From positions 1 to 64,000 of the forward strand of contig NZ_FNPW01000021.1 in NCBI RefSeq assembly GCF_900107395.1: a stretch of DNA of 64,000 nucleotides. Direction: 5' to 3'. This DNA is from Pseudomonas sp. NFIX28 (GTDB taxonomy: Bacteria > Pseudomonadota > Gammaproteobacteria > Pseudomonadales > Pseudomonadaceae). A program made the position numbers and the translations under genes. The notes below the pieces were generated by a model. The model saw only the letters and a list, made by a program, of their open reading frames with translations, searched no databases and had not been told where the DNA came from. Of the stretch, positions 50,324 through 62,100 are shown one piece after another (position 1 is the stretch's first letter; every line of letters begins with the position of its first letter).

Positions 50324-51196
50324 TCACGCCACGACCGGAGCGTGCTCACCGGTAGCTGCACTCTCCTCGCGCCGCAACCCCGCCATGTGCATCAAGCCTT
50401 CATGCAAGGCCGGGAACAGGCTGTGGTTAAAGTTGTTCCAGCGCAGCTCGAGGATGGTGTCGTCCGGCGCGATCTCGGTGTTCAGCACGTCGACTATTAC
50501 CTCGCCGGAATCGATCCCGTTATCCACATAGTGGAAGGACGCCCCGGTCATGGGCACCACCGGCACGGAACGGGTTTCCAGGGTCTGCCAGTCGACCACC
50601 TTCTGCCCCCGCGCGCCGTACAGCGCATCCAGGGTGGCGTAGGCGCCACGGCGCTCGTAAGGCGATTCCAGGCGGGTGATGCCCGGGTGAATGTTGACGA
50701 TCCGGCGATAAAACGGCCGGCCCGGACGCACCAGCTGGTCGAGGATCACCAGCAAGCCGTCCAGCACCACCAGTTCCACGCCCAGCGCTTGCAGCTTGTG
50801 CAGCAGGCGCTGCTCGAAATCGTGCTTGCCCGCGACCCGCTCCGGCGCGTCCAGCGCCAGCCGCCGGTAGGTCGAAGGCACCGCGTGCAGCAAATCGTTG
50901 AGCGCTCGCCCCTGCACCGACAGCTGCGGCGGATAGAACCACTGATGGCCCGGCCGGAAGGAAAAACCGTAGTCGCGGACTTTCTCGCGGTCGCTCGGCG
51001 AGTCGGCGTCATCGTCGTAGATCATCGCCTCGAGCGAATAGAGATCGCCCAGGGGCGATTGATCCAGCGCCTCGGCCAGGTATTCCAGGGGCGACTTCAT
51101 GTAGCGCTCTTCGCCCTTGTACTGGACGTACTGCCCGGCCTTGTCGGCGGCGGCGTTTCTCAGGGACCAGATGTAGGCAATCTTTGTCTTCGTCAT
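50324..51196 (-). CDS. pvdF: PvdF, N5-hydroxyornithine formyltransferase
   Basis: A 290-residue enzyme that formylates N5-hydroxyornithine with formyl-tetrahydrofolate, making one of the hydroxamate iron ligands of pyoverdine. It has the formyltransferase motif FYRRIVNIHPGITRLESPYE around residue 165 and the downstream GASFHYVDNGIDSGEVI with the family's catalytic region. It belongs to the methionyl-tRNA/GART formyltransferase superfamily. It is divergent from pvdE, each with its own PvdS box. No clear Shine-Dalgarno precedes the ATG, but the protein start fits homologues. Confidence 0.92.
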   Translation of the reverse strand: MTKTKIAYIWSLRNAAADKAGQYVQYKGEERYMKSPLEYLAEALDQSPLGDLYSLEAMIYDDDADSPSDREKVRDYGFSFRPGHQWFYPPQLSVQGRALNDLLHAVPSTYRRLALDAPERVAGKHDFEQRLLHKLQALGVELVVLDGLLVILDQLVRPGRPFYRRIVNIHPGITRLESPYERRGAYATLDALYGARGQKVVDWQTLETRSVPVVPMTGASFHYVDNGIDSGEVIVDVLNTEIAPDDTILELRWNNFNHSLFPALHEGLMHMAGLRREESAATGEHAPVVA

Positions 51197-51295
51197 GGTT
51201 TCACAATCAAGGAAGGGATCGGGACCTGGGCGGCCCGCGCTGGATCGCCGCTCGGCATCCAGTCATGGCGCTGGCCCAGGGTGCTCCCTTGTTAA

Positions 51296-51319
51296 ACGAA
51301 CGGTTACCCCGTGGATTTA
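51296..51319 (-). promoter_or_regulatory. Iron-starvation (PvdS) box of pvdF
   Basis: On the minus strand TAAAT, 16 bases, CGT (CGT at 51296-51298, TAAAT at 51315-51319); 100 bases before the pvdF ATG. Confidence 0.82.
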
Positions 51320-51349
51320 TCCCCGCGCGCCCGCGCCGTCCTGGCGCGC

Positions 51350-51373
51350 TAAATCCCCACCCGGCTGCTTCGT
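51350..51373 (+). promoter_or_regulatory. Iron-starvation (PvdS) box of pvdE
   Basis: TAAAT at 51350-51354, 16 bases, CGT at 51371-51373; about 150 bases before the pvdE ATG. Confidence 0.82.
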
Positions 51374-51521
51374 CTAATCATTCAGAGGCAATGGGCCGTT
51401 ACCGCCCGTTGCGCTTGCCGCGAACGCTGCCCGGCGTACGCCACGGGCCTGCCGCGCAGTACCGCGGCGGCGTCCCCACAAGCACCGCCCCCCAGACCAC
51501 CGCTCGAAACAGGAAATCCTA

Positions 51522-53171
51522 ATGACCAACCCGGCACGCGGCGCTACCCGCGAACTCTTGGGCCTGCTACGGCCTTTCTGGTTCACCGTGACCTTTTCCA
51601 TCGTGCTGGGGGTCATCGCCGGCTTGAGCGTCACCAGCCTGCTGGCGACCATCAACACCGCCCTGCACGCGCCGACCGGCATGAGCCGCGACGTCGCGGC
51701 GCTGTTCGCCGGCCTCTGCCTGCTGGCCATGGCCAGCTCGATCTTTTCCGATATCGCCAGCAACTACGTGGGCCAGCACATCATCGCCAAGCTGCGCAAG
51801 GAACTGGGCGGCAAGGTGCTGTCGGCGCCCATCGAGCAGCTCGAGCGCTTTCGCAGCCATCGGCTGATCCCGGTGCTCACCCACGACGTCGACACCATCA
51901 GCGACTTCGCCTTCGCCTTCGCCTCGCTGGCCATTTCCCTGTCGATCACCCTGGGCTGCCTGACGTACCTGGCGACCTTGTCGCTGCCGATCTTCCTGAT
52001 CGTGATGGTCGCCATCGTGATCGGCGTGCCCGTGCAGTACTTCGCCAGCTCTCGCGGCATCAAGGGTTTCTACGCGGCCCGGGATGAAGAAGACGTGCTG
52101 CAAAAGCACTACAGCGCAATCGCCGACGGCGCCAAGGAACTGCGCATCCATCGGCCGCGCCGCCAGAGCATGCTGGTGGACAAGATCCAGGCCACCGCCG
52201 ACCGGATCTGCGCCATCCAGATCAAGTCGGTCAATATCTTCATCCTCGCCAAGACATTCGGCTCGATGCTGTTTTTCGTGGTCATCGGCCTGGCCATTAC
52301 CCTGCAAGCCATCTGGCCCAGCGCCGACAAGGCGGCGATGAGCGGCTTCGTGCTGGTGCTGCTGTACATGAAGGGCCCCCTGGAACACCTGCTGCTGACG
52401 ATGCCCACGGTCAACCGGGCGCGGATCGCCTTCCGCCGCATCATGCAGCTCTCGGAACAGTTTTCATCGCCCGAGCCGCATCTGCTGACCCAGGTGGGCG
52501 AGGTCAAGCAGCAGTCCGTGCAGAGCCTGGAACTGCGCAATGTGCGCTACGACTACCCGAGCGTGGAGGGCGCGGCCGCCTTCAGCCTGGGGCCGGTGAA
52601 CCTGAAGATCGAACAAGGCGACATCGTGTTCATCGTCGGTGAAAACGGCTGCGGCAAGACCACCCTGATCAAGCTGCTGCTGGGCCTCTACACCCCGCAG
52701 TCGGGCGAAGTGCGGCTCAACGGCGAAGCGGTCAAGGCCCAGACCCTGGACGACTACCGCCAGCTGTTCACCACGGTATTCGCCGACTACCACCTGTTCG
52801 ACGAACTGCTGCAGGGCAGCCCGACCCTGCCCGAGGATGTCGGCCAGTACCTGGAGCGCCTGGAAATCGCCCACAAGGTCAGCATCCGCGACGGCGCCTT
52901 CACCACCACCGACCTTTCCACCGGCCAACGCAAGCGGCTGGCGCTGGTCAACGCCTGGCTCGAGGGGCGCCCGCTGCTGGTCTTCGACGAATGGGCCGCC
53001 GACCAGGACCCGACGTTCCGGCGGATTTTCTACACACAGCTGTTGCCCGACCTCAAGCGCCTGGGCAAGACCATCATTGTCATCAGCCATGACGATCGCT
53101 ATTTCGACGTCGCGGACCAGCTGGTCCGCATGGAGGCCGGCAAGGTCATCACTCAACTGCAACCGGCGTGA
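51522..53171 (+). CDS. pvdE: PvdE, ABC exporter of the pyoverdine precursor
   Basis: A 549-residue half-size ABC exporter of the cyclic-peptide exporter type. The N-terminal half has six membrane helices. The ATPase domain has Walker A VGENGCGKTT near residue 373, the modified signature LSTGQRKRLALVNAWLE and Walker B LLVFDEWAADQDP. PvdE moves the acylated ferribactin precursor from cytoplasm to periplasm, where the maturation enzymes act. AGGAA precedes the ATG. It is followed after 92 bases by fpvA on the same strand. Confidence 0.94.
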   Translation: MTNPARGATRELLGLLRPFWFTVTFSIVLGVIAGLSVTSLLATINTALHAPTGMSRDVAALFAGLCLLAMASSIFSDIASNYVGQHIIAKLRKELGGKVLSAPIEQLERFRSHRLIPVLTHDVDTISDFAFAFASLAISLSITLGCLTYLATLSLPIFLIVMVAIVIGVPVQYFASSRGIKGFYAARDEEDVLQKHYSAIADGAKELRIHRPRRQSMLVDKIQATADRICAIQIKSVNIFILAKTFGSMLFFVVIGLAITLQAIWPSADKAAMSGFVLVLLYMKGPLEHLLLTMPTVNRARIAFRRIMQLSEQFSSPEPHLLTQVGEVKQQSVQSLELRNVRYDYPSVEGAAAFSLGPVNLKIEQGDIVFIVGENGCGKTTLIKLLLGLYTPQSGEVRLNGEAVKAQTLDDYRQLFTTVFADYHLFDELLQGSPTLPEDVGQYLERLEIAHKVSIRDGAFTTTDLSTGQRKRLALVNAWLEGRPLLVFDEWAADQDPTFRRIFYTQLLPDLKRLGKTIIVISHDDRYFDVADQLVRMEAGKVITQLQPA

Positions 53172-53210
53172 TTTTTTCCGGTTTATGACAGGTCGTGCGT
53201 CATACAGATA

Positions 53211-53230
53211 GCATTGAGAATTAATAGCAT
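53211..53230. promoter_or_regulatory. Candidate Fur-like site upstream of fpvA
   Basis: GCATTGAGAATTAATAGCAT resembles a Fur operator and lies 34 bases before the fpvA ATG. No TAAAT-N16-CGT box is seen in this 92-base spacer, so fpvA may use FpvI or read through from pvdE. Confidence 0.35.
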
Positions 53231-53263
53231 TAACACTCCAACCTTGCCGTCACATAAGAGCAT

Positions 53264-55738
53264 ATGAGCATGCCTGCACAACATCGACTCAACCTCCTGA
53301 CGAAAGCGCTGCTACGCCACGCGTTCTCGCCCAAACTGACCGCCCGTGCACTGGGGCTGGCACTTGCGCTGCCGTTGATGGGGCAAGTGCAGGCACAGGA
53401 GGTCGCGTTCAACATCCCGGCGCAACCGCTGGCCGCCGCGCTGCAAGCGTTCGGCCAGCAGGCGAACCTGCAAGTGCTCTACAGCCCGGACGACATCCAG
53501 GGCAAACGCAGCAACCGCTTGAGCGGCAAGCAGGACCCCGCCCGCGCAATCGCCGAACTGCTCAAGGGCACCGGCGTCGCCTACAGCCTGCAAGACAGCT
53601 CGGTGACCATTCTCAGCCCGGGCGCGGCCGGTGCCCTGGAGCTGGGCGCGACCACCATCAGCGGCAAGGGCCTGGGCAGCACCACGGAAAACACCGGGTC
53701 CTACACCACCGGCCCGATGCAGACGGCGACCAAGCTGGCGCTGTCCAACCGCGAGACGCCGCAGTCGGTGACGGTCATCACCCGCAAGCGCATGGACGAC
53801 CAGAACATGAAGAGCCTGGAGGACGTGCTCAAGAACACGCCGGGCATTTCCATGACCAAGGACGGCCCACAGCGCACGACCTACTACGCCCGTGGCTTCG
53901 CAGTCGAAAACCTGATGACCGACGGCCTGTCCAACGACCTGTCGCACTACCTCAGCCGGGACATGAACTCCTCGCCGGACATGGCGATCTTCGACCGGGT
54001 CGAAGTGGTGCGTGGCGCCACCGGCATGATGCAGGGCTCGGGCAACCCGTCGGCGGCCATCAACATGGTGCGCAAGCGCCCGACCGCGACCCCGCAGGTC
54101 AACATCACCGCCAGCGCGGGCAGCTGGGACAACTATCGCACCGAGTTCGACGCCTCCAACGCGCTCAACGAAAGCGGCACCCTGCGCGGTCGCGTGGTCA
54201 CCGCCTACCAGACCAAGGACAGCTTCCAGGACTACACCAGTTCCGAGCGCTCGGTGTTCTACGGCATCACCGAAGCCGACCTCAACGAAGACACCACCTT
54301 CACCTTCGGCGTGTCCAATCAGAACGCCAATAACAACAGCGCCTGGGGCGGCCTGCCGACCGCCAAGGACGGCAGCGACCTGAACCTGAGCCGCTCGACC
54401 TACCTGGGCAACGACTGGGAATACTGGGACCAGGACAACACCACCGCCTTCAGCCGCCTGGAATACCGTTTCGCCGAGAACTGGAAGCTGCTGGTGGCCG
54501 CGAGCAAATCCTGGTCCGACCTCGACATGTTCGGCACCATGCCCCAGCGTATGGGCGCCAACTACGACCAGTTCGGCCAGTACAACGGCAAATACAAGTA
54601 CGAAGACCAGCAAAACAGCTACGACGCTTATGTCACCGGGCCGTTCTCGCTGTTCGGGCGCACCCATGAGCTGGTGGTCGGGGCCAGCCAGCGCGAGCTG
54701 ACCTTCAAGGGCAAGGGCAACTACAGCAGCATCAACACCAACACCGACCTCGGCTCGCCAGGCAACAACCCCAAGCCCGACCTGAGCAACACCCCTTGGC
54801 GGCAAAACCGCGAGTCCGAACAGAAAGGCACCTACCTCACCACCCGCCTGAACATGACCGACTCGCTGAAAGTCATCCTCGGTGGCCGCCTCGACTGGTA
54901 CGACTACGACGTGGAAACCAGCTGGAACGGCGTCAAGTACTCCAGCAGCCTGCCGAACAAGGTCACCCGCCACCTGACCCGTTACGCCGGGGTGATCTAC
55001 GACCTCGACCAGCACCACTCCGTGTATGCCAGCTACACCGATATTTTCCGTCCGCAGACCGAGCTCGACTCGCAGAACAACGCGCTGGAACCGATCGAAG
55101 GCAAGAACTACGAGATCGGTATCAAGGGCGAATACTTCGACGGCGCGCTGAATGCCAGCGCCGCGATCTTCCGCATCGACCAGGAAAACCGCGCCAAGCA
55201 GCTGGACATGAACCAGTGCTCGGCGGGCACCAGCTCCTGCTACGAAGCCGCGGGCGAAGTGCGCAGCCAAGGTATCGAACTGGAAATCAACGGTGCCCTG
55301 GCGCCGGGCTGGGAACTGGGCGCGGGCTACACCTTCGCCGAGGTCAAATACATCAAGGATGCCAACGAGGCCAACGAAGGCCGGCTGTTCGACACCGACA
55401 TCCCGCGCCATATGTTCAAGGCCTTCACCACCTACCAGTTGCCTGGCGACCTCAATCGCTGGACCGTCGGTGGCGGTATCTATCGCCAGAACACCATCTA
55501 CAACCAGGGCAGCAACTTCTACGCCCCGTCGACCAACTACCGTATCGAACAGGAGGCCTACACCCTGGTCGACCTGATGACCAGCTACAAGGCCACGGAA
55601 AATGTCGATATCCGCCTGAACATCAATAACGTCTTCGACAAGAAGTACTACCAGAGCATCGGCACCAACACCCTCTACGGCATCAACCAATATGGCGATC
55701 CGCGCAATGCCATGGTGACGGTACGCTGGTCGCTTTGA
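53264..55738 (+). CDS. fpvA: FpvA, ferripyoverdine TonB-dependent receptor
   Basis: An 824-residue outer-membrane transducer. Signal peptide to about residue 45 (LGLALALPLMGQVQAQ). Residues about 46-120 form the periplasmic STN signalling domain (EVAFNIPAQPLAAALQAFGQ), which talks to an anti-sigma factor. The plug follows (RETPQSVTVITRKRMDDQ, VVRGATGMMQGSGNPSAAIN), then a 22-strand barrel ending in the terminal aromatic VTVRWSL. The STN domain implies an FpvR-type partner, which is not in this window. Confidence 0.94.
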   Translation: MSMPAQHRLNLLTKALLRHAFSPKLTARALGLALALPLMGQVQAQEVAFNIPAQPLAAALQAFGQQANLQVLYSPDDIQGKRSNRLSGKQDPARAIAELLKGTGVAYSLQDSSVTILSPGAAGALELGATTISGKGLGSTTENTGSYTTGPMQTATKLALSNRETPQSVTVITRKRMDDQNMKSLEDVLKNTPGISMTKDGPQRTTYYARGFAVENLMTDGLSNDLSHYLSRDMNSSPDMAIFDRVEVVRGATGMMQGSGNPSAAINMVRKRPTATPQVNITASAGSWDNYRTEFDASNALNESGTLRGRVVTAYQTKDSFQDYTSSERSVFYGITEADLNEDTTFTFGVSNQNANNNSAWGGLPTAKDGSDLNLSRSTYLGNDWEYWDQDNTTAFSRLEYRFAENWKLLVAASKSWSDLDMFGTMPQRMGANYDQFGQYNGKYKYEDQQNSYDAYVTGPFSLFGRTHELVVGASQRELTFKGKGNYSSINTNTDLGSPGNNPKPDLSNTPWRQNRESEQKGTYLTTRLNMTDSLKVILGGRLDWYDYDVETSWNGVKYSSSLPNKVTRHLTRYAGVIYDLDQHHSVYASYTDIFRPQTELDSQNNALEPIEGKNYEIGIKGEYFDGALNASAAIFRIDQENRAKQLDMNQCSAGTSSCYEAAGEVRSQGIELEINGALAPGWELGAGYTFAEVKYIKDANEANEGRLFDTDIPRHMFKAFTTYQLPGDLNRWTVGGGIYRQNTIYNQGSNFYAPSTNYRIEQEAYTLVDLMTSYKATENVDIRLNINNVFDKKYYQSIGTNTLYGINQYGDPRNAMVTVRWSL

Positions 55739-56100
55739 ACCCCGCCTGAAGCGCCCTGCCGGTCTGACCGAGCAGGGCTCCAGCCTGGGATCGCCTCGCC
55801 GATCCCGGGTTGCCCCGCCCCCGCCCCGCCTTTCTTTCCCACCTCTTGAGCCCGAAGTCCGCGCGCCTGTGCGGCAACCTGCCGAGCGCCTTTTCGCCTC
55901 TCGCTGGCAACAGCGCAATGCCGCGGGTTATTGCCGCGGACGACGGGCACAGCGCATCCGGCCGGCGCTCGAAACAGCAGCCATGCCTGGCGCAAGGAAT
56001 CGCCCCATCGCCCCATCGCCCCGGCGACGACCCTCGAGCGCCCTGCCAACGGCGAGCCCGGGCCGGCGCCCGGCACTAAAAAAACCATCCGGCGCAGCAT
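55739..56100. other. Gene-free region between fpvA and the NRPS gene
   Basis: GC-rich with no frame that looks coding; several antisense frames of 70-90 codons are shadow frames. Only the shared terminator at 56104-56135 is recognisable. Confidence 0.5.
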
Positions 56101-56103
56101 AAA

Positions 56104-56135
56104 AAAGGCCCGGGTCATCGCTGACCCGGGCCTTT
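56104..56135. terminator. Bidirectional terminator between fpvA and the NRPS gene
   Basis: AAAGGCCCGGGTCA-TCGC-TGACCCGGGCCTTT is a perfect 14-bp stem with a four-base loop. The flank toward minus-strand transcription is T-rich (six A on the plus strand at 56101-56106, partly in the stem). Confidence 0.85.
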
Positions 56136-56145
56136 GGCGTGGCAC

Positions 56146-59100
56146 TTAACGCTGAGCCAGGAAGCGCTCCCCGAGGCCGTCCAGCAAGCTTGGCGAAACG
56201 ATCATCTGCTCATGGCCAGCCGCAACCCTGGCCGAGCTGGCCGGTCGCTGGCCGCCCGCCAGGGCGCCGATGGCCTGCTCCAACTCCACGATCTGGGCCT
56301 CGCTGTAGTCCGCCGACCACCACAGGTGCGGGCTGGCCCGCAGCGGCCGGTAGCTGTAGCCGGCAAACAGGCGGCGCAGGTCGTTGAACACCGCATTCAC
56401 CAACGAGCTGTCGAACTCGGCCTTGAACAGCGTCACCGCCCGGTCCAGTTCCGCGCGCGGCAGGTCGGTATGGGCGACCATCCAGGCAAAGATGCTGTCC
56501 CAGGACAGCTGCGCCTCGGCTTGCAAGCGGCTGCCGATCAGCCCGGCCTGCGCCGGGTAGAGCAGGCACAGCTTGTCGATCACCGCGCGCCATTCCGACT
56601 CGGCGGCCAGCTCTGCCGCGGGCACCTGCAACGCCACCGGGCGATGCGCGGCAGTCGCGGGCGGGGTCGGGTCGAACAGCCCGAGGAAGCTGACCTCCTC
56701 GCCCATGGCCTCCAGCTCGCTGGCGGCGTCCATGGCGATCGACCCGCCCAGCGACCAACCGAGCAACCGGTAGGGGCCGTGCGGCTGGACCTTCCTGATA
56801 TTGCCGACATAGCGCTGCACCATGGCCGACCATGAGGTTTCGCTCCAGCCTGCCTGCAGGTAGGCCTCGTTCAGCACCCCGTAGACCGCATGACGGTCCT
56901 TGAGCCGCGCCGCCAGCGAGAGGTAGCAATAGACAGTGCCGCCCGCCGGGTGGAAACAGAAGACCGGCTGCCCGGTGCCGCCCAGCGCGACGATATTGTC
57001 GGCCTTGGGCGCCTGGCGCGTGGTCGCCAACCGGGCCATTTGCTGCACATCCGGCGAGGTGAAGACGGTGTTGAGGCTCAACTCCAGCCCCAGGGCCTGC
57101 TTGATCTCGCTGACCAGCCGCAACGCATCCAGCGAGTGGCCGCCCAGTTCGAAGAAGTTATCGGTCAGGCCGACCTTCTCCAGCTTCAGCACATTGGCCC
57201 AGATCGCGGCAAGCTGCTGTTCCAGCTCGGTTTGCGGAGCGACATAGGCCTGCTGCATCTGGCTGGCCTCGGCTTTCGGCAGGGCCTTGCGATCCAGCTT
57301 GCCGTTCGGCGTCAGCGGCAGCGTTTCCAGGAACAGCAGATAGGTCGGCACCATGTAATCCGGCAGGCTCGCCTTGAGTTGCGCCTTGATCGCTTCGCGC
57401 AGAGGGGCCTGCAACTCGGCATTACCGGCCACCTCAATATCAGCCGGGACGATGTAGGCCACCAGTTGCTGGCCGCCCTCGCCGTCCTGCGCGAGGACAA
57501 AGGCTTCGCGCACCGCCTCCTGCTGCACCAACCGCGCTTCGATTTCCCCCAGCTCGATGCGGAAACCACGCACCTTCACCTGATGGTCGATGCGGCCGAT
57601 GTATTCGATCACCCCGTCGTCGCGATAACGCGTCAGATCGCCGGTGCGGTACAGCCGGCCGCCATCGGTGGCGAATGGGTTGGGTACGTATTTCTCGGCG
57701 GTCAGCGCCGGGCGGGCCAGGTAACCCCGGGTGACCCCGGCTCCGGCCAGGTACAGCTCGCCCGCGCTGCCGGCCGGCAGCGCCTGCAAATCCGCGCTGA
57801 GGATATAGCCCTGGGTATTGCTGATGGCCCGACCGATATTGGCCCGGCCACCTTTTTCCCGGCGGGTGTAAGTGGAATAGGTGGTGTCTTCCGAGGGTCC
57901 GTAGAGGTCGTAGACATGCTGAAGCCCCGGACTTTCATAAAGCTTGTCGACCAGTGTCTGTTTCAGCGGCTCACCGGCCAGATTGACGATGCGCACGCTG
58001 GCCGGGATTTGCCCACCGCGCTGTAACGCGGCGATGGCCGACGGCACGGTGTTGATCAAACGCACCTGATCGCGCGCCGGCAGGTCAGGCAGCTCCAACG
58101 CATTGCGTGCCAGGACGATATAACCGCCCGCCGACAACGTGACAAACAGCTCCCACACCGACAGGTCGAAGCAGATCGAGGTCGAGGCCAAGACCCCTTG
58201 CAGGTCCGCCGGGCTGTAGACCTGCAACGACCAGTCGATCAGCGCCAGCACGTTGCGATGGGCGATGGCCACGCCCTTCGGCAAACCAGTCGAGCCGGAG
58301 GTGTAGATCACATAGGCCAGGTTATCCGGGGTCGCCACCGCGACTGGATTCTCCGCCGAATAGCCGTCGAGCCAGCCCGCGTCGCCATCCAGTTGCAGAA
58401 TGTGCAGCGACTCAATACTCGGCAGCACTTGCAACAACGCGCTTTCGGTCAGCAGGATCTGCGCCTGGCTGTCCTGGAGCATATGGGCCAAACGATCCTG
58501 CGGATAATCCGGATCCAGCGGCACATAGGCGCCGCCAGCCTTGAGCACCGCCAGCAGAGCCACAACCATCTCCGGCGAGCGCTGCAAGGCCACGCCGACC
58601 CGCACTTCCGGGCCGACGCCGGCCTCGATCAGCCTGTGCGCCAGGCGGTTGGCCCGGGCGTTCAATTCCCGATAGCTGATGCTTTGCTCGGCAAAGATCA
58701 ACGCCTGGGCGTCCGGCATGTTGGCGGCCTGAACCTGGATCAGCTCATGCACGCACCGCTCGCTCGGGAAGTCGCTGACGGGCGGATTCCACTCATGGAG
58801 GATTCGCGATTGCTCGGTGGCGCCCAACAGCGGCAGCTCGCCCAGGGACCGTTGCGCGTTGAGCATGATGCCCAGCAGCAGGTTCTGCAGCTGCTCGCCC
58901 AACTGGCTCACCGCCGCCGGGGAAAAGGACGCCAAGGCGTATTTGAATTCCAGGGACAGGCTGTCGCCCATGCCCACCAGCAAGGTCAGCGGGTAGTTGG
59001 TCTGCTCGTGGTTGCCCACGCTGCCGAAGCGCAACTGCCCAGGCGAGCCCTGCTCCAGGGCTTGCGAGACGGGGTAGTTTTCGAACACCAGGATATGGTC

Positions 59101-62100
59101 GAACAGCGCCTCGCCGCCCAAGCCGGCCCAGCGCTGCACGTCATACAGCGGCGTGTGTTCGTAGTCGCGCAGGGCCAGGTTGTGGGCTTGCACCGCTTGC
59201 AGCCAGTCGCCAACTCGCATGTCCGGGCGTGGCGTGGCCACCACCGGCAGGGTGTTGATAAACAGGCCGATCTGCTGCTCCACGCCCTTGAGCTCGGCCG
59301 GGCGCCCGGACACCGTGGCGCCGAACACCACCGTCTCCTGGCCGGTGCAGCGTTGCAGCAACAGCAGCCAGGCCGCCTGCACCAACGTATTCACCGTGAC
59401 TTTCTGTTGCCGGGCGAACTCGCCCAGGCGCCGGGTCTGTTGCGCATCCAGGCTGTGCAGATGGGTTGCATGGCCGCTGGCGGGCAGCGCCCGCGGGGCC
59501 GCGACCATGGCCTGGGCCAGGCGTGTCGGCTCGTCCAGCCCTGCCAATTGTTCCTTCCAGAACCCTTCGCTGGCCTGGGCGTCCTGGCGTTGCAGCCAGG
59601 CGATGTAGTCGCGGTAGCGCCCCGGCGCATGGCTCGGCAACTGCCCGGCATAACGCTGCAACACCTCACCCAGCAGCTGCGAATTGCTCCAACCGTCCAT
59701 CAGGATGTGGTGGTTGGTGTAGATCAGGTGATGGCGGTTGTCGCCGGTGCGCACCAGGACCAGGCGCAGCAAGGGCGCGGTGCCCAGGTCGAAGCCGCGC
59801 TGGCGCTCCTGCTCGGCCAGGGCGTCCAGGGCTTCCGCTGGCTGGCCACGCCCGTCATGTTCGACACAGTCCAGCGCGATCCGCTTGTGCACCACCTGCA
59901 CCGGTGTCGCCAGCTCGCCCTGCCAGATAAAGCTGCTGCGCAAAATATCGTGGCTGTCTATGGCGTCCTGCCAGGCCTGCTGGAAGCGCTGCGGCTCAAG
60001 CCCGTCCACGTCGACCCGCAGTTGGTTGATGTAGTCGCCCGCGGCCTGCTCATACAAGGTATGGAACAGCATGCCCTGCTGCATCGGCGACAGCGGATAG
60101 ATGTCTTCGATCTGTGCCGTCGGCACTGACAAGCGGTCCAGCTGCGCCTGGGTCAGCGCCGCCAGCGGGAAGTCCGACGGCGTTACCCCGCGATGCTCGG
60201 GCTGGCTGCAATGCTCGATCAGCGCCTTGAGTTCCAAGGCGTAATCGTCGGCCAGGCGCTGGATGGTCGCGCGGTCGAACATCGCCCGGCTGAAGCTCCA
60301 GCCCAGGCTCAACTCACCGCCATACACTTGGCCGTTGAGGCTCAGCCAGTTGCCCAGCGGCGCCTCGGGGCTTTGATCGCGGCCCTTGGCTTCATTGGCC
60401 GGGGTGAACAACGCGTCCTGCTCGCCGAAGCTGGCGTCGAACTGGCCCAGGTAGTTGAAGGTAATGCGCGGCACGGCCAGGGCCTTCAAAGTGGCCCGTG
60501 CCTGCTCGTCGCCCAGGTAACGCAAGGCACCAAAACCGATGCCTTTATTCGGTACGGCACGCAGCTGTTCCTTGATCTGCTTGATCGACTCGGCCAGGGA
60601 TTCCCGTGGGCTCAACTTCACCGGGAACGCACTGGTGAACCAGCCGACGGTGCGGGTCAGGTCGAGGTTGTCGAACAGCTCCTCGCGGCCATGCCCTTCA
60701 AGCTGCACCAAGGTACTGGCGGCGCCGGTCCAGCGGCCGATGACCCGCGCCAGGGCAGTCAGCAGCAGGTCGTTGATCTGCGTGCGGTAGGCCGCCGGGG
60801 CGTCCTGCAACAGCCGTTGGGTCGCGGTTTTATCCAGCCGTGTATGGACGCTGGCAGCGTGCTTGTTCTGCAACTGGCCGGCGGCGTGGTCCCACGGCAG
60901 CCTCGACTCGACGTCCGCCAATTGCGCCTGCCAGTAGCCCAGCTCCTGCTGCAAGGCCGGGCTGGCGACGTAGGCCCGCAACTGCTCGGCCCAGGCTTGG
61001 GTGGAACTGGTCTTGGCCGGCAGCGACCGGCCCTCCAGCAGCGATTGCAGGTCCTCCAGCAAAATGCGCCAGGACACGCCATCGACCACCAGGTGATGGA
61101 TCGCCAGCAGTAAACGCTGGCTGCCGTCGGCCAGGGCGAACAACACCGCGCGCATCAGCGGCCCATCCTCCAGGCTCAAGCTGCGCTGGGCGCGCTCGCC
61201 CAGTTGTTCCATTGCCTGGTCGTCGGCCACCGTGGCTTCCCAGAGGATCTGCGGCTGCGGGTCCAGCGCCCGATAATGCGCAGTCCAAATGCCGCCCTGC
61301 TCGATGAAGCTCAAACGCAGCGCGTCATGTTGCTGCACCAAGGCCTGCAATGCCCGCTCCAGCACCTCGCCCTCCAGCGCCTTGGCCGGCTTGAGCAGCA
61401 CCGACTGGTTCCAGTGCTGGCGCTCGGCAATCGGCTCTTCGAAGAACCATTGCTGGATCGGCAGCAGCGCGCTGTCGCCCGACACCGGGCCCTGGTCGAT
61501 CTGCAAGCCACCCTCGCCCTGCTCCGCCACCGAAGCCAGGCCCTGCACCGTCTGGTGCTGGAACAACTCCTTGGGAGTAAAACGGATGCCCGCCTGGCGG
61601 GCGCGGCTGACCACCTGGATCGAGATGATCGAGTCGCCGCCGAGCTCGAAGAAGTTGTCGGTCAGGCCGACCTGTTCCAGCTTCAGCACATCGGCCCAGA
61701 TCGCGGCGATCTGCTGTTCCAATTCGGTTTGCGGGGCCACATAAGCCTGCTGCATCAACTGCGCATCGACCTTGGGCAGCGACTTGCGGTCGAGCTTGCC
61801 GTTCGGGGTCAGCGGCAAGGCACTAAGGAACAGCAGGTAGGTCGGCACCATATAGTCCGGCAGGCTTTCCCGCAGACGGGCCTTGATGCTTTCGCGCAAC
61901 GATGCTTGGCGCTCTGAGTCGAGGGCCACGTCCGCGTCCACCGGCACGATATAACCCACCAGCTGCTGCCCGCTCGGCCCGGGCTGGGCGATCACCGCCA
62001 CTTCCAGCACCGGTTCCTGCTCCAGCAGCCGCGCCTCGATCTCGCCCAGCTCGATGCGGAAGCCACGCACTTTCACCTGATGGTCGACACGGCCGACGTA

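Noticed and set aside
53312..55918. 868-codon frame opposite fpvA
   Set aside because: Shadow of the receptor gene, valine/glycine-rich without any domain.
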